64,000 nucleotides of DNA, from NCBI GenBank assembly GCA_037074765.1, contig JBAMDO010000020.1:124001-188000 (forward strand). The letters run 5' to 3'. The translations under genes and the position numbers were made by a program. Below are positions 26,939 through 39,300 of the stretch, piece after piece. The notes beneath the pieces were generated by a model that saw nothing but the letters and a program-made list of their open reading frames with translations, was not told the DNA's origin and made no database searches. The stretch is from Mansonella perstans (lineage: Eukaryota; Nematoda; Chromadorea; Rhabditida; Onchocercidae). Numbering within the stretch: position 1 is the stretch's first letter; the number at the start of each line of letters is the position of its first letter.

Positions 26939-27683
26939 TGATAGCAAAAGTTCAGAGACAATTAATCAATCTTTTTAGGTGAACCTATTATCAAAATAGA
27001 GATAATGTCCTAAGCTGTTGATGGATATGATATAAATCTGTAAGGCTCATCATATAAGTTCTAACATCACTCACTTTTTATTATAAACTAATTTACTTTG
27101 ACATTACTAAGAGTAAAATGATCTAAGAATTTTTTTGAATTATCCAAATGTGGTATTAATCACATCAAAGATTAAAGTACTGCTTATCTTCTTTTACTGT
27201 AAAGAGAACTTTTACTAAGTGATACAGTTGTAGTAAATAATTTAATGTATATTTTAGGACAGCTTCGAAAATGCCAATGATTTTTCACTTGTTTGAAAAA
27301 TGGTTACAATTTATTTTGTTTTCTTCTTTGCTTTAAAGATTTTAACCATCATTTGCTTATAATTAATTGAGATCCAATAGTATATATGTTTTGATGACAA
27401 CGAATGATTGGAATTTAGTCATAATGATACATTTACACTAGTTTTTATGCTTCTTTTAGAAAATTTGCATAATTTGTTTATTCAGAAAAAGCATTATTGA
27501 ATAAGGAATGTGATAGAAAAGTAATTGCAGTGAAATATTATGGCAAAAAGCCACATATAACACCAATCAATAGTAGTTATTTTCATAGGTATTCTTCCAC
27601 TGTCTTGAAAAGCCATGATAGTTATTTCGGTGTCACTTAATAAATTGAAACAATCAATGTTGATTAATTCATATGTATATTTT

Positions 27684-27716
27684 CAATAAAGTCAATAAAC
27701 TTTAGTCAATAAATTA
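27684..27716 (+). terminator. Cluster of AATAAA hexamers, possible poly(A) site of the GOPC gene
   Basis: Three AATAAA motifs fall within about 33 bases, some 750 bases after the GOPC stop. That gives a long but possible 3' UTR; nearer variant signals cannot be excluded. Confidence 0.35.
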
Positions 27717-29018
27717 TTAGCAATTCGAAAGGAGCAGTTTGGTGTGCAATGCTTGTGCTTGCAATGTTGAATCGTTCGAAAATTAACATTATTAAAAGTT
27801 ATAATAACCAAGCAATTCGAAATAACAAATATCGAAGTGCAGCAGTTTATGCAAAACCAATTTTATGTGCTATTTGAAACAAATTACAACACTTGAATTC
27901 ATGATAAGGGCCATTGCAATAACTTAAGTTCTGCTCAACAATACCTCAAGAGAATTGAAAAAGCTGAGCGTCTTGACGAAAATTATGTATCAGTCACAGA
28001 ATTTTCTTTTTTTGTTGTTTTCAATTTTCACTTTTGTTCACAAAAGACAATTAAGCCATCCAAACAAATACACCTACAGGTTGGTGTTAAATACAATTAA
28101 AGTGCACCAGACGAAGACAGCAAAGTTTCTTTGCATGATTTACCTGCTTATGAAGTCCCTCTATAACTGATACTTCTTTTCACTTCCTTTTTGAAATCTG
28201 CACAACCGAAAGTTTCGATTTTCCGTCCTAAATGATATACCGGGAATTTTATTTCGATGTGGTGGAACATGGAACGATATGCAGGAAATTCTCTCAGTTT
28301 CATTTCCAAAAATGGAAACTTACTGCGCTGCTGCAACATTTTTATAAAGATTGCCACAGTTAAACCAAAATTTCAACAAATAACTTTTGTTCTGTAATAG
28401 AAAATAGGATAAGGATAGTTGTTGAAACTAGCCAAAAAGACGGTTTGTGTGATATTCTGAAATGTTTGGAAAAACAATTTTACAGGAAGCTGTTGCGATG
28501 ATGATGTCATTGTCAGTTCGAAAATGGGCATACAAAACCGTAAAGCAGCAACAAAAAGCCCATTTCTCGCCGTATTGCCACCAAAAAGAGTGATATTCGA
28601 ATGATTCATCACAAACCGTTGAATTAGTATCGCAATTTTAGCAATTATACGAAGCGTTTTTTTTTATTAATTGCAATTTCTATCATGTTTCAATATTATT
28701 ACATAAATTTTCAATACTATTTACATTACTTTATGTAATAACACACCAAACTTACAGATTATGTACATCAGTTTTAGCCGAGTATTGTTTCTCTATAGTA
28801 AAACTTATTTCTTCCATTCTCTCTCTTTCCTTTGTTTCCATAATAAATTTAAGAAAGTTGAATTTAGTTATTTCTGATCGATCTTCACTGTAAGAAGTTT
28901 CATTAATTAACACTTCTTGTTCATGGACTTTCATAAATATTATTATTAAAAAAATCCTTAATTTGATTTTTTCCTGTTTGATCTATTTTTGATTCGAAGT
29001 GATCGATTGTTGACTTTT

Positions 29019-29066
29019 GAGAATTTTCAAAATTCTCTTAATCAAATATGCGATTTTCGAAAATCG
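29019..29066. repeat. Two adjacent short palindromes
   Basis: GAGAATTTTCAAAATTCTC (29019-29037) is a 9-base inverted pair around a single C. CGATTTTCGAAAATCG (29051-29066) is a perfect 16-base palindrome. Both could form hairpins. AT-rich DNA yields such palindromes by chance, so this is an observation only. Confidence 0.6.
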
Positions 29067-30605
29067 AAAGTCCTCCAAAAAGTACTCCTGCAGAAAGCGG
29101 GAATCACCATCATTATGCTTTTCGGCCAAAAGCACTTTTGAAAGGAGTATATTCCTCAAAACACTTACATAATGTGGTATTTGCCTGAAAGCAAACCTAC
29201 CACTTGGTCATAAATTTCACTTCTAGAATTATGTTTCTCTTCAGCATTTAACCATCTTTTGAAATGCGCTTGCTTAAAATCCGACCAGTTACTAGAATTT
29301 TTATCATTTATTCGATTTGAATGCCATTTTTTCAAATTTTAATACTTGTTAAGAACATCAAATATCATACTTCTAGCCAATTTTTTTTCTGCGAAACATT
29401 TTTCAGTTTAATATTTTCATATTTTCCGCACTTAATTTTGATTTGCAGGAAAAACTGTAAAAGCAGTTTTTATGATACTTGAAAAGGAAAGAAAACAGGA
29501 AGGGCAAAAAAATTTGCGAAGTTATTGTGCTTGCTGCGGCTATCGTGGAAATTTCACGAAATCGGAAACTTTCGACTTCAAATACGATCAGGCCTCTGGA
29601 TGATCAGAAATGAAATAAAAATTCCAAAAAAAGGAAAGAAAAAAAACTTAGAAATATCGAAATCTATATGAAAAGCTGTGAAAATGTACTGTCATTATGT
29701 TAACTACTTTAATTCTGTATTAAAAAATTGCTCGATAGATTCAAAAAAGAAGTTATGATTATGCCATTACGAGCATTACAAATATTTGCCAATTTGATGT
29801 TACAAACTGGCATTTTAAAAGTGACATACTATCTGTATTTTCTTAGACAATTAACAAGTTTTAAGTGAATTGAAAGGAGATAAAGCAAACTTTCACTATT
29901 CAATTGCAGTTAATCCTAAAACGCTGTGGGGTAAAAATCAGCAGTTCTGTTCAATTAATGAATTAATTGAATTGATTGCCGTAATTCAAAATTTATAAAA
30001 GATGAAGCTTCTTCCTATCATGAATGATAAAAAAAAAAGTAAAAGTGAATATAAAATATCTGCTGCTATAGTGAAAACAAAGGAAAGGTCAATTGCGAAG
30101 TTGGTTTTGGTAAGTTTATACTTTATAATAATTTAATTATAAAGTTTCTTTATAATAAAAAAAAATTTTTTTTTTTTTTTAACCATTCATGATTTTTTTC
30201 ATGGTAATACTAACTACTTAATTTGCTACTTTTTCTAGTTCTTAAATCATTGTGCTTTATCTTATAAGCGATAAATTATCACACTTTCCTTTACATTAAC
30301 ATTTAATCGAGAAAAACTGGTGATGTTTCTGTTTCTTTCTCAAAATAAATGGTAGTTAATGAAAGGATCAAGTTAGAAGTTTGACAGTGAACACAAAGTT
30401 TGTGACATAAGTAATGGATAAGGAATTTTGCAAAGTAAACAAAATTGATAAAAACTAAAATATTAATCTCTTTCAGTAAGTATCTCTTTGGATGATACCA
30501 CAAATACATCTGTAATCGATGGCGAACAATTAAATGTATAAATAAATTTTTTTACATGGCACATGTAATTTTTCATATCTTCAACGATGTATTTTAAATT
30601 GAAAC

Positions 30606-30650
30606 TATTTCGACCTATTGAAGTATTTCGATCTATTGAAATATTTCGAC
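30606..30650. repeat. Three-copy 18-base tandem repeat
   Basis: The motif TATTTCGACCTATTGAAG occurs about two and a half times with substitutions. It is intergenic, and no function is seen. Confidence 0.65.
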
Positions 30651-31177
30651 CCGTAAATAAGCTAATGTCGATTGTTGAAGATCATTATGATTATACCATT
30701 GATTTTGGAAAATTGAAAAAATATGTTTTTTTTTTTTTTTTTTTAATATTTCAAACACTTATTTAATTTAGCCAAATTATTCATCAATTCTTTTGGATTT
30801 CTTTTCATTCCTTTTAAGATCATAGCGATGATCACTAATACAATGACCAAATTGAAAAGGTCAGAGGTCAAACGAATGCATTAATACTTGTCATTCATTT
30901 TTTAATGAAGCTAATTCTGTTGTCCCTCAATTCAAAAAAAAAAAAAAAAGCCACAATGGATTGTGGGAAATAATAAGCTGTAATTGAAAGAGAGAAAATA
31001 GTGTAGTTTATCGAGAGATATTTTGTGAAGTAATACAATATCAATAGTAGTTAGAAAATGAATGGTAAAAATTCAATTTGCGATTTATTGGAAAATGTTA
31101 CGGTATAATGGTACAGTTGAGATAAAAAGTGGATAAATTTTAAAATGAAAAGTTTCAATTTTAGAGGTCGATAGCAA

Positions 31178-33256
31178 ATGATGACATCACTACCGTTAGA
31201 TTGTTGGTTGAAGAAACGCCTAAACAAATGGGTGCAGCTAGCTGGACATGAAGGTTACACTACTAATTGCATCTTACTCTGCTCTTCTTCCCTTCTTGCT
31301 TATATTTGCTAATCTTTAGTTGAAATGATTATCTTAATATTATGTTTATTTTTTTCTTCTACAATTTCTCTATCTTTTCTTATATTTACTCTCTTTTCAT
31401 AGTTTTTTTTTTTGTTTATCTTAACAATTTATCATATCATTTTATTTTAATTTTTTATTAAATATATATCATTTTATTATTTTAATTTTTTTTTTTAAAA
31501 ATTACTCTATACTATTAGCTATACTATTCTTTAATTAATGAAATATTATTATAAATTGATAGGAACAATAGTACCTGCAACTGATAAAACATTATGGAAA
31601 AAACGTTCATGCACTGATTACAACGAATGTAATGCATATCGTGCATTAATGAACGATCCTGCATTACAAACTTTTGTACCTCGATATTATGGAGAAATTG
31701 AATATGAAAATAATTGTTAGTTTTTCATAGATATTTTATTTATATTTTCTGCTTTATTTTAGGTAAGAAAGCTATTGTTGATTCATTAAATTTCAAAATT
31801 AGATTCCTTTAATTTTGACTTGAAATTTCGAATCAGACTTCATTAATTTTGACTTTAAAATTTCAAATCAGACTCCTTTAATTTTGACTTTAAATTTTGA
31901 ATCAGACTCTTGTAATTTTGACTTTAAATTTTGAATCAGATTCCTTTAATTTTGACTTTAAATTTTGAATCAGACTCCTTTAATTTTGACTTTAAATTTC
32001 GAATTAGACTCCTTTAATTAATGATTTTCTTATCATAGTATTTCTAGCTACAATATCCATACATCTTTATAGGTATCTCATTTTTGAGATGAGATTTTTG
32101 CTGAAAAAAGAATATTTAATAGTGAGAATTTTGATTGATTAACTTTTTCGCACCGTAGTTGTTATCATTATGTGCTTAAAAAATGTTCACAAATTTCAAA
32201 ATGCAATTTTTTTTGCCAACTGTACATGTAAAATAATATTGCAGCTTTTATCGAAATTGAGGATCTCACAATTCTCTTCGATAATCCCGCAATAATGGAT
32301 ATTAAAATAGGAACCAGGTAAACCAGGTTGAGAGTGATCATAGAAATGCATTTGTTAATTTATTTCATTAATTTTTTTTATGTCCCATTTTTGAAGCCTT
32401 ATAAACAAGATAGTGATATATTAAACTCTTCCAGAACTTTTTTGGAGTCTGAGATTGGCTGTAAAATCGTACGACACGATTTATATGAAAAAATGGTTGC
32501 AATGGATCCTTTTGAGCCTACAGAGGAGGAACATGCTATTAAAGCTATAACGAAAACACGATATATGCAATTTCGAGAAAAGGAAAGTTCTACTTCAACA
32601 CTGGGTTTTAGAATTGAGGCTGCGAAAGTTAGTTTGTGCTGAATTAATGAGACATTCTGCAAGCTCCGGAAAATGATCTTTTCTAGAAGAAATTCTTGCA
32701 GCCTCTAATCTTTTGAAAGATTTATCACTTTTCAGATGCCAGGTGGAATTTTGCAAAAAAGCTTTAAGAAGGTAAAAACTCATGAAGAGATTAGTGAAAT
32801 ACTGTTAAAATTTTTTGGCCAACACATATCGACAGCCAGTTTTCATATTTTGCAACGCCTGAAAAGATTACGAGAAGCTGTTCAAAAATCACTGTTTTTC
32901 CGAACACATGAAGTAAGAAATTTTTGATTTAGTTAGTTCTACATTTCGCACTTAAAAGCATATTCTCAAAACAAGACACGGGAATTTGATGAGTGCCTTG
33001 ATTACAAATTCACAATTTATTTATGGTGTCACGTAATTTTTTTTTTATGTAAACTTATCTATTATTGCAGGTTGTTGGCAGTTCATTACTGCTAATGTAC
33101 GATGCAACATTTGCTAGTGTATGGATGATTGATTTTGCGAAATCGATTCCGGTACAAATAGACTCAATAAATCATAGGCGAGAATGGGTTATCGGTAATC
33201 ATGAGGATGGATATTTTGTAGGACTGGATAATCTTATAGAGGTATTTCGATTTTAA
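31178..33256 (+). CDS. Inositol-1,4,5-trisphosphate 3-kinase (IPK family), six exons
   Basis: The enzyme phosphorylates Ins(1,4,5)P3 to Ins(1,3,4,5)P4, ending calcium-release signalling; C. elegans LFE-2 is the likely counterpart. Exons: 31178-31253, 31563-31715, 32245-32317, 32435-32627, 32736-32912 and 33071-33256. The catalytic features are present: PAIMDIKIG (the PxxxDxKxG motif), [36 protein letters not shown] (SSLL motif), VWMIDFAKS (metal-binding IDF) and [28 protein letters not shown] near the start resembles the end of the calmodulin-binding region, so the model is nearly the bare kinase core (about 285 aa). The ATG pair at 31178 follows an acceptor-like AG and an in-frame TAG, so this start is real for at least one transcript; longer upstream isoforms may exist. 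The 3' end is ambiguous: reading through gives ...IEVFRF-stop at 33256, while splicing at 33241 to 33478 gives a nine-codon exon ending at 33504. Confidence 0.9.
31786..32020. repeat. 34-bp tandem repeat, about seven copies, in an IP3K intron
   Basis: The unit contains TTTAATTTTGACTTTAAA and GAATCAGAC segments and repeats with a 34-base period and a few substitutions per copy. It lies in the intron between exons 2 and 3 of the IP3 3-kinase gene. The period is neither a codon multiple nor a helical multiple of note. It is probably a minisatellite useful for strain typing. Confidence 0.85.
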
Positions 33257-35136
33257 CAGATCTTCAAATTTTTCAGTATATATAAAAAGCGATACTCCTT
33301 ATCCAATATAATCTTTTTAAGTTTCGTTCTGCTTCCATTTTTATGAACTCTGAGTATTGTACACGATTATTCTTACACAGCTATTATTATTATTACTCCT
33401 TGCTTAAGGTAATTATCGAATAGGAATGTATTTTATTGCTGCACAAATTTATTATTGTATCTTTCAGATGGTGGGGAAATTGGTTTTGTTATGATTTATT
33501 CGAATGTTTTCGAAAGTTCAGAATCTATTATCATACATTCCATGCACCAAGATTCTCGGTTTTTAGTGCAGATGAAAGTGCTAATCAATCTTGGCTTCTA
33601 ATGTTTTTTTTTTCTTTTTTTTTTTTTTAAATTTGTAGAATACAATGTATGAAATCTGTAGTTCTTATGATTTTTTTGTTAAGTGTGGAAAATTAAACGG
33701 TTCCATTATTTGTTGATATCATGGGGTTCTCTTATACATTTTTAAATAGTTGCATGTCAAAAATTACCCTTAACATACTGTTCACTTCAGTCAGCCAATA
33801 TTGGCTTATGTTATTTTCTAATATCATTTACCTACTAATACTCTAACCAATGAATATCTTGAAATGATGCTCATCAGCGTTACGTATAGGAGACGTGCTC
33901 TGTTCGAATGATGCACTGAGCTATTAGCTGCAAACGTTTTGTGAATTAATTGCATGCTTAATGACTTATCATTCTCTTCTTTGCTATTTTCTCGTTATTA
34001 ATACTTTTGTGATAATGAGCATTCAATTTAATGCTTGTTATGTTTTGAGTGCTGGAAAAGTTTTGGAAACTCCATATACTTGCTAGAGGCCTTTGTAAGC
34101 TTATGTATAATTTTTCCTCATTATTCATAAATTGTAGTTAGAATTATATTACTCGGCCACTTAGTTAAGAATTGAATTTTATTGGTCTATGTGTTTTCTT
34201 TTTCCACTATTCAATTACTGTGTTTTGAGCAATTTTGATGTTTCCGGAACTTGCACTTTTGTTTTCAAAATATAATTTTTTGCATTTTTGGTTTTCAAAA
34301 ATTAAAGATAATCTAAGACTATTACTCCTGTATTTTCCTTTTTTTTTAAAACAAACTCTTGGTTGTCTAAGAACTCAATAGTATCAATAATATTGCTCAA
34401 TATTAATAATTTTTTGGAATAATTCTGACTGTACAACAAGAGCTGCCATTATTTTAATTTAAAATTTCTTTGATGTATCTCTCTACCATTCCTTTTTATC
34501 AGCATGTTTATTATTTCCTCATCAACAAATCCTTTGTTGTTTTACAGAATTATAAAATTTACAACAAAATTTCATGCGAGAACGAACAGGTGATATCTTT
34601 GGTTTTGATTTTAATTATTGTGGAACCATTCGTTTTTGGATACAAATTTATGAAACTAATATAGTGACGTTTATCATCTAATATATGACATCAGCGGCTA
34701 TGGATGTACAGTGACAATTTTATCGTTGAATAATATTCTTTAAGAATATTGTTCGAACCTCATTTTGCGAAGGATTGCTCTGAGCTTTCAGAGCAGGGAT
34801 AATGTGAATTATTAGAAATCATAATAACAAAAATTAAGAAATTCAGGAGGAAGAAAAAAGTGCCTAAAATTACGGAAAAAATACAAGAACATGAATAAAA
34901 TAATCGTTCTATGCTTTACCTCTAACATTAATGCAACGATTTAGTTTTTATCCTTTCTCTGATATTGGTATTCCCTGTTTAATTTATATGGCTTTATTTA
35001 ATTTAGAAAAGATAATGAAATTCAATAAGATTCTGACTTTTTCCTGGTGAATGATTAAAATTATTCAATTCCTTAAGCGAAAGCTAATCTAACCTTTATT
35101 TAGTGAATTAGTAGAATTCTTCCTTTACTATAAACC

Positions 35137-35196
35137 GTAAAACGTTATGGTATACTAGTTTTCAATGTAAAACGTTCTGGAATATTAGTTTTCAAT
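35137..35196. repeat. 30-bp duplication, two tandem copies
   Basis: Two adjacent copies of a unit starting GTAAAACGTT and ending AGTTTTCAAT differ at a few positions. Confidence 0.75.
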
Positions 35197-36053
35197 TTAA
35201 AGAATTTAAAAAACCTTTTATTGTAATTAGACTATCAAAATTTCTCATTTCAGTTTCAAATTTCATGCTCTGACGCAATCTGATTCGATTTACGTGGAAG
35301 AAATTTAAGTCGGACTTATGGATAAATTATTTGTTCATTTCACATAGATCCTCAATGTTTATTTATATTACTTGAAGCTTGATAGTATGACCGGAGAAAA
35401 TGGTAGCAATGACTGAACAGAACTGAAATTCGCTGTTGCTAGATACATGAATTTATGGAATATAAAACGAGATCATGATTATAATTAGTGTAATTAACAC
35501 CAGATGCAAAATCTCATTATTGCAAAAGAAATGTTCTAGTGATGTTCTACCGATATAACTAATACAGTATTGTGTTTATTTGGCAATATTTGCGATTATT
35601 TTTCAATCGGTCTCAATAAATTTGAAAATGTGACTTAAAAATCAAAAAAAATTTTTTCTGAAAATTCGCTTCCATATTTTGGTCGAGAACTAAATCCAAC
35701 CGATTCTGCAACTTGATGAGGAGAGTACAATAACTTAGAACAATTTATCTATGACATGCTGCTATAAATAATCTATTTCAAATGATATTGCTCCAGATTA
35801 ACAATTATAGAGACCACTAATAACAAGCACCATAAAAGTGGATCATTCCAGAATATGTAAAAAAATTTTTAATTTGAGAAGTTCGTGATATTGTAAGTAT
35901 CGACATTTACATTTACCTTAGTTCGACTTGTACCGTTAATGGCTCAATTGATTTAAAAGGGAAATGAAATCATAAGCAGAAGAATCGGGATTTTCTATTT
36001 TGAGAATATTCATGCAATTAAGCCGCATTGTATGATATGGAAATGACATTACT

Positions 36054-36101
36054 ACTAGATGCTATAAATAACAGAGTACTAGATGCTATAAATAACAGAA
36101 T
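36054..36101. repeat. 24-bp duplication, two tandem copies
   Basis: Two near-identical units containing ACTAGATGCTATAAATAACA abut with a 24-base period. Confidence 0.8.
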
Positions 36102-36318
36102 AATTATAAACCCGAAAAAGTGATAACATTCCACAAAACACTTGAATATAGATAATGTGTAAACGATGATAATGAAGCACAAAAAAGTTATCACTTTATT
36201 AATGTATGGAAAGAAGCTTTGATTCTAAAAAATTATAGGACTGAAGCAGAATTAGAAACCTTCTCTGATCAATTTGCGATATTTCAGATTTTAATTTACA
36301 AAAAAATTTACATTTTCG

Positions 36319-36324
36319 TTTATT
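36319..36324 (-). terminator. AATAAA poly(A) signal of the cysteine-module membrane protein gene
   Basis: TTTATT on the plus strand reads AATAAA on the minus strand, about 43 bases past the TAA stop, so the 3' UTR would be short. Confidence 0.55.
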
Positions 36325-36366
36325 ACTTCAAATGAAAAGCCTAAGCAGAATAAAGCATATTATACA

Positions 36367-39300
36367 TTAACCGCCCGCTACAGTGTCGTACTTTGCGCGA
36401 AATAATTGCTTGTGTAATTGAAATTTCCATACTGCACCAGATATTACTATCAATACCATAAGTAAAATGAATACCGTTATCAATGTTATATTTGAATCAT
36501 CCGGAATCGGTGGTTCTGTTGGCTTTTCGAAAATGAAAATTGTTGTTGTCGTCTAAAAATACACGTAAATTATTAGAAGAATATCAAGAAGAAATATCGG
36601 AAGCAAAGCATTTACCGAAGGTAACAATTAATCAGAACATGAAGTACTTCCTTTTTCTGATAATTTCTATTCCAAACTGTTTTATAGATACAAAGTATAA
36701 ATAGATCAACAGATAAGATCAGATCATTTTTACCCAATTTTCTTTCACTGGAAATACAAACAAATGAATGAGAGAAATCATTAAACAATATTTTTACCTC
36801 TTCCTTATTATTTTTAATTTTTTTCCCATTCTGTCCGGTATTTTCTGTTTCATCCTCTTCCTCCATTTCCTCCTCCTCTTCGCCTTTGTTTCCTGCGCTT
36901 CCTTTCATTTTTTCTTCCTTTTTACCAGCCGTTTTATCGTCATCCTCATATTCTGCACCTTCAATTTCATCTGCATCTTCCTTCTCGTCTTCTTTTCCTC
37001 TTCCTCTCCCACGATTTTGACCTGAATCACTGGTTAGATCGGATAATTTTTGCGAATTAGAATACGGATCTCATATCTAGATCCAAAAGCTCGGATTTTG
37101 AAAAATTTTGCGTAATTCACATCCCAAAAGTGCAATCGATAAACGGATAAATGAAATCAAGGACTTTTTTTATCAAATACTCGAGAGTCATCAAATCCTT
37201 CGGTAGCTGGAAATTCTCGCTTTTATTCACATAAATTGGAAATCGGAGAACTTTGAACTAAATAATTCAAACGTTTATTCATAAATCTTTGATTTCTTAA
37301 ATGTTTGCAAATTTTTGAAAAAATAAAGTGGTTTCTTCCTTATCCAAAATGATCGGTCGCAAAGATAATCAGATACTTTTTTGCTTTCTCAGATCCTGCC
37401 AAAATAAACGCTAAATATGGAGCACAGGAATTCAACATGATCAGTCACAAAGATAATTGGGAAAACTTAGGATTTCTAGAAAGTAGGAACTAAGAATTCC
37501 AGATACTACTACCAAATGAAAACTTCAAACTGTATAGCTATAAGCTCTGCCATCTGCTTCAATAAAAAATAAAATCAAAACATTCGTCAAAAAATGTCAA
37601 TCTTCAAATAAACATTCATAGTTTACATTAAAAAAATTTTCCCTGTCACAGCAAAAATTACAAAAATCGTTATATTAGCGCTAAGTTAAGCTGTAAGCTC
37701 TTAGTTTTAAAAATTAAATCAAACAATATATTAGAAGAAAAAAAGGGAAAAATTTCCGTGTAATATTCTGTAGCTAAAATAATTTTTGAAAGTTTCCATA
37801 GTAATGGAATGTCATTTTTCAGCGTAAAAAGCATTATTGCATCAATTTCAAGAATTTTTTTCATAAATAAATTTTTCATGTTGAATTCGTTAAATAAATT
37901 TTATCTTAATTTCAAAACGATCAGAAATACTGGAGAGATATATTACTTGTAGCTTTTTGTTTTTTCCTCGATTGTTCCTTCTCTTCCTCATTTTCCTCCT
38001 CTCCTTCTTCTTCTTTATCGTAATCCTCAAAATCTATCTCCATTTCAGGTGGTTTTCTAAAATCATTGGAATATTGTTAACTGCTCGTATAAATCACCAA
38101 TTTATATATCTTTTATATTTTAAAAAAGGAAAAAAAAGGAAAAAAAATTTGATGTAAATTTACTTCATTGTTTTCCTGTATTTTGTTTCTCTGCTTTTCT
38201 CTTTTGGTAAAACAGTTTCCTGATTTGCTCGGGCTCTTCCTATCGCGCGTTTGTCATTAGTCTAAACTTGGTGATAAAAAACGTTATAACGTGGTAACAT
38301 TGAAAGCTAGACAAACTCTCTAGTGACACCTCAAAACCTCAAATTATGAGTAAGCATTATCCAATATTGCTCATCAACGAAACATGCTTACTTTTTGATG
38401 AAGAATAATTGTAACTGTCTATTAAATATACAAATTACCTGATAACAAGATTCAATTTCCACTTTTTCAGATTCGAATCGTGCACAACCCGTGGGTTGCA
38501 TTTCTTCAGCAAGTTCAGCTCCGTCTAGAAATGATGCACAACCCATCGTTTTATATTCTGTCATATGGCCAAGCTTACTTTTGATAGAAGCTTTGAAACA
38601 AAATTCGCCCGTGCAAGTTGTATTTCGTGATGATACCTACAAGACTATGTTAAATTAATGGAGTTTGGACAAAGGTACCATCAACATTGTTACTTTTCAG
38701 TGACAAATTATTGACTAAAAAAAAATTAATTCCAACAAATCCAAAAATTTAGCACGCTCGCATGCCAATTATTTTACCCTTTTATTGGTCTAGCATAATA
38801 AAGAGAGACAAGGTACGACATTGCTTTTAACATTCCATCATGAAATTTGCTTTGAATATCAGATTAGAATGTCGTAGGAGCACTAATAACATAGTTTTCA
38901 GAAATAATATAGCGATATTTTTCAAAAGATTCCAAAAAATTGGAGAAATCTCAAAATTCTGTCCTGTTGACAAGAAGAAATCACGTTTCTCGTTATCACT
39001 ATTATAAGAAGCATTATTTTCGAAAGACTTCTGTTTAATTCCAATTATTTACAAAACTATTACTTTAGTTCCCATTGCTTCCAGCGTAACAAACGTTTGA
39101 CACTTCATTTTTTCTGGTTGCGTAATTTCTGGTTTCTCACTGTTACAATAATCAGTCATGCATACACATGATTCTGTTGCGAGTAGTTCATGTGGATCTT
39201 TGGAAACCGTATGATGCATAGCACCAGTAATAGGTGGAATCATACAAGAACCTGCTGATCTCCTCTCGATTAACGGCACTGAGGCATTCACACATCCCTG

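Larger units (their letters stand above)
26939..31177. other. Intergenic between GOPC and IP3 3-kinase genes
   Basis: The 3' UTR of the GOPC gene lies at the left; three AATAAA hexamers cluster near 27684-27716. Small palindromes are at 29019-29066 and an 18-base triplet repeat at 30606-30650. A/T homopolymer runs occur near 30170, 30730 and 30935. Open frames at 28148-28612 (minus) have no recognised domain and no joining exons. The end of the region, TTCAATTTTAG at about 31164, looks like the leader acceptor of the IP3K gene. Confidence 0.5.
33505..36366. other. Intergenic between IP3K (plus) and the cysteine-module gene (minus), convergent
   Basis: No supported exon was found. Two short tandem duplications are present (35137-35196 and 36054-36101). 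The convergent arrangement means this region should contain both 3' UTRs; the minus-strand gene has an AATAAA near its left end. Confidence 0.5.

Noticed and set aside
28148..28612. Two overlapping minus-strand open frames
   Set aside because: No signal peptide, domain, start context or matching splice sites; composition is that of random AT-rich DNA.
36768..37025. Plus-strand hydrophobic open frame
   Set aside because: It is the complement of the acidic E/K-rich exon of the minus-strand membrane protein; acidic codons reversed give Phe/Leu/Ser-rich translations.
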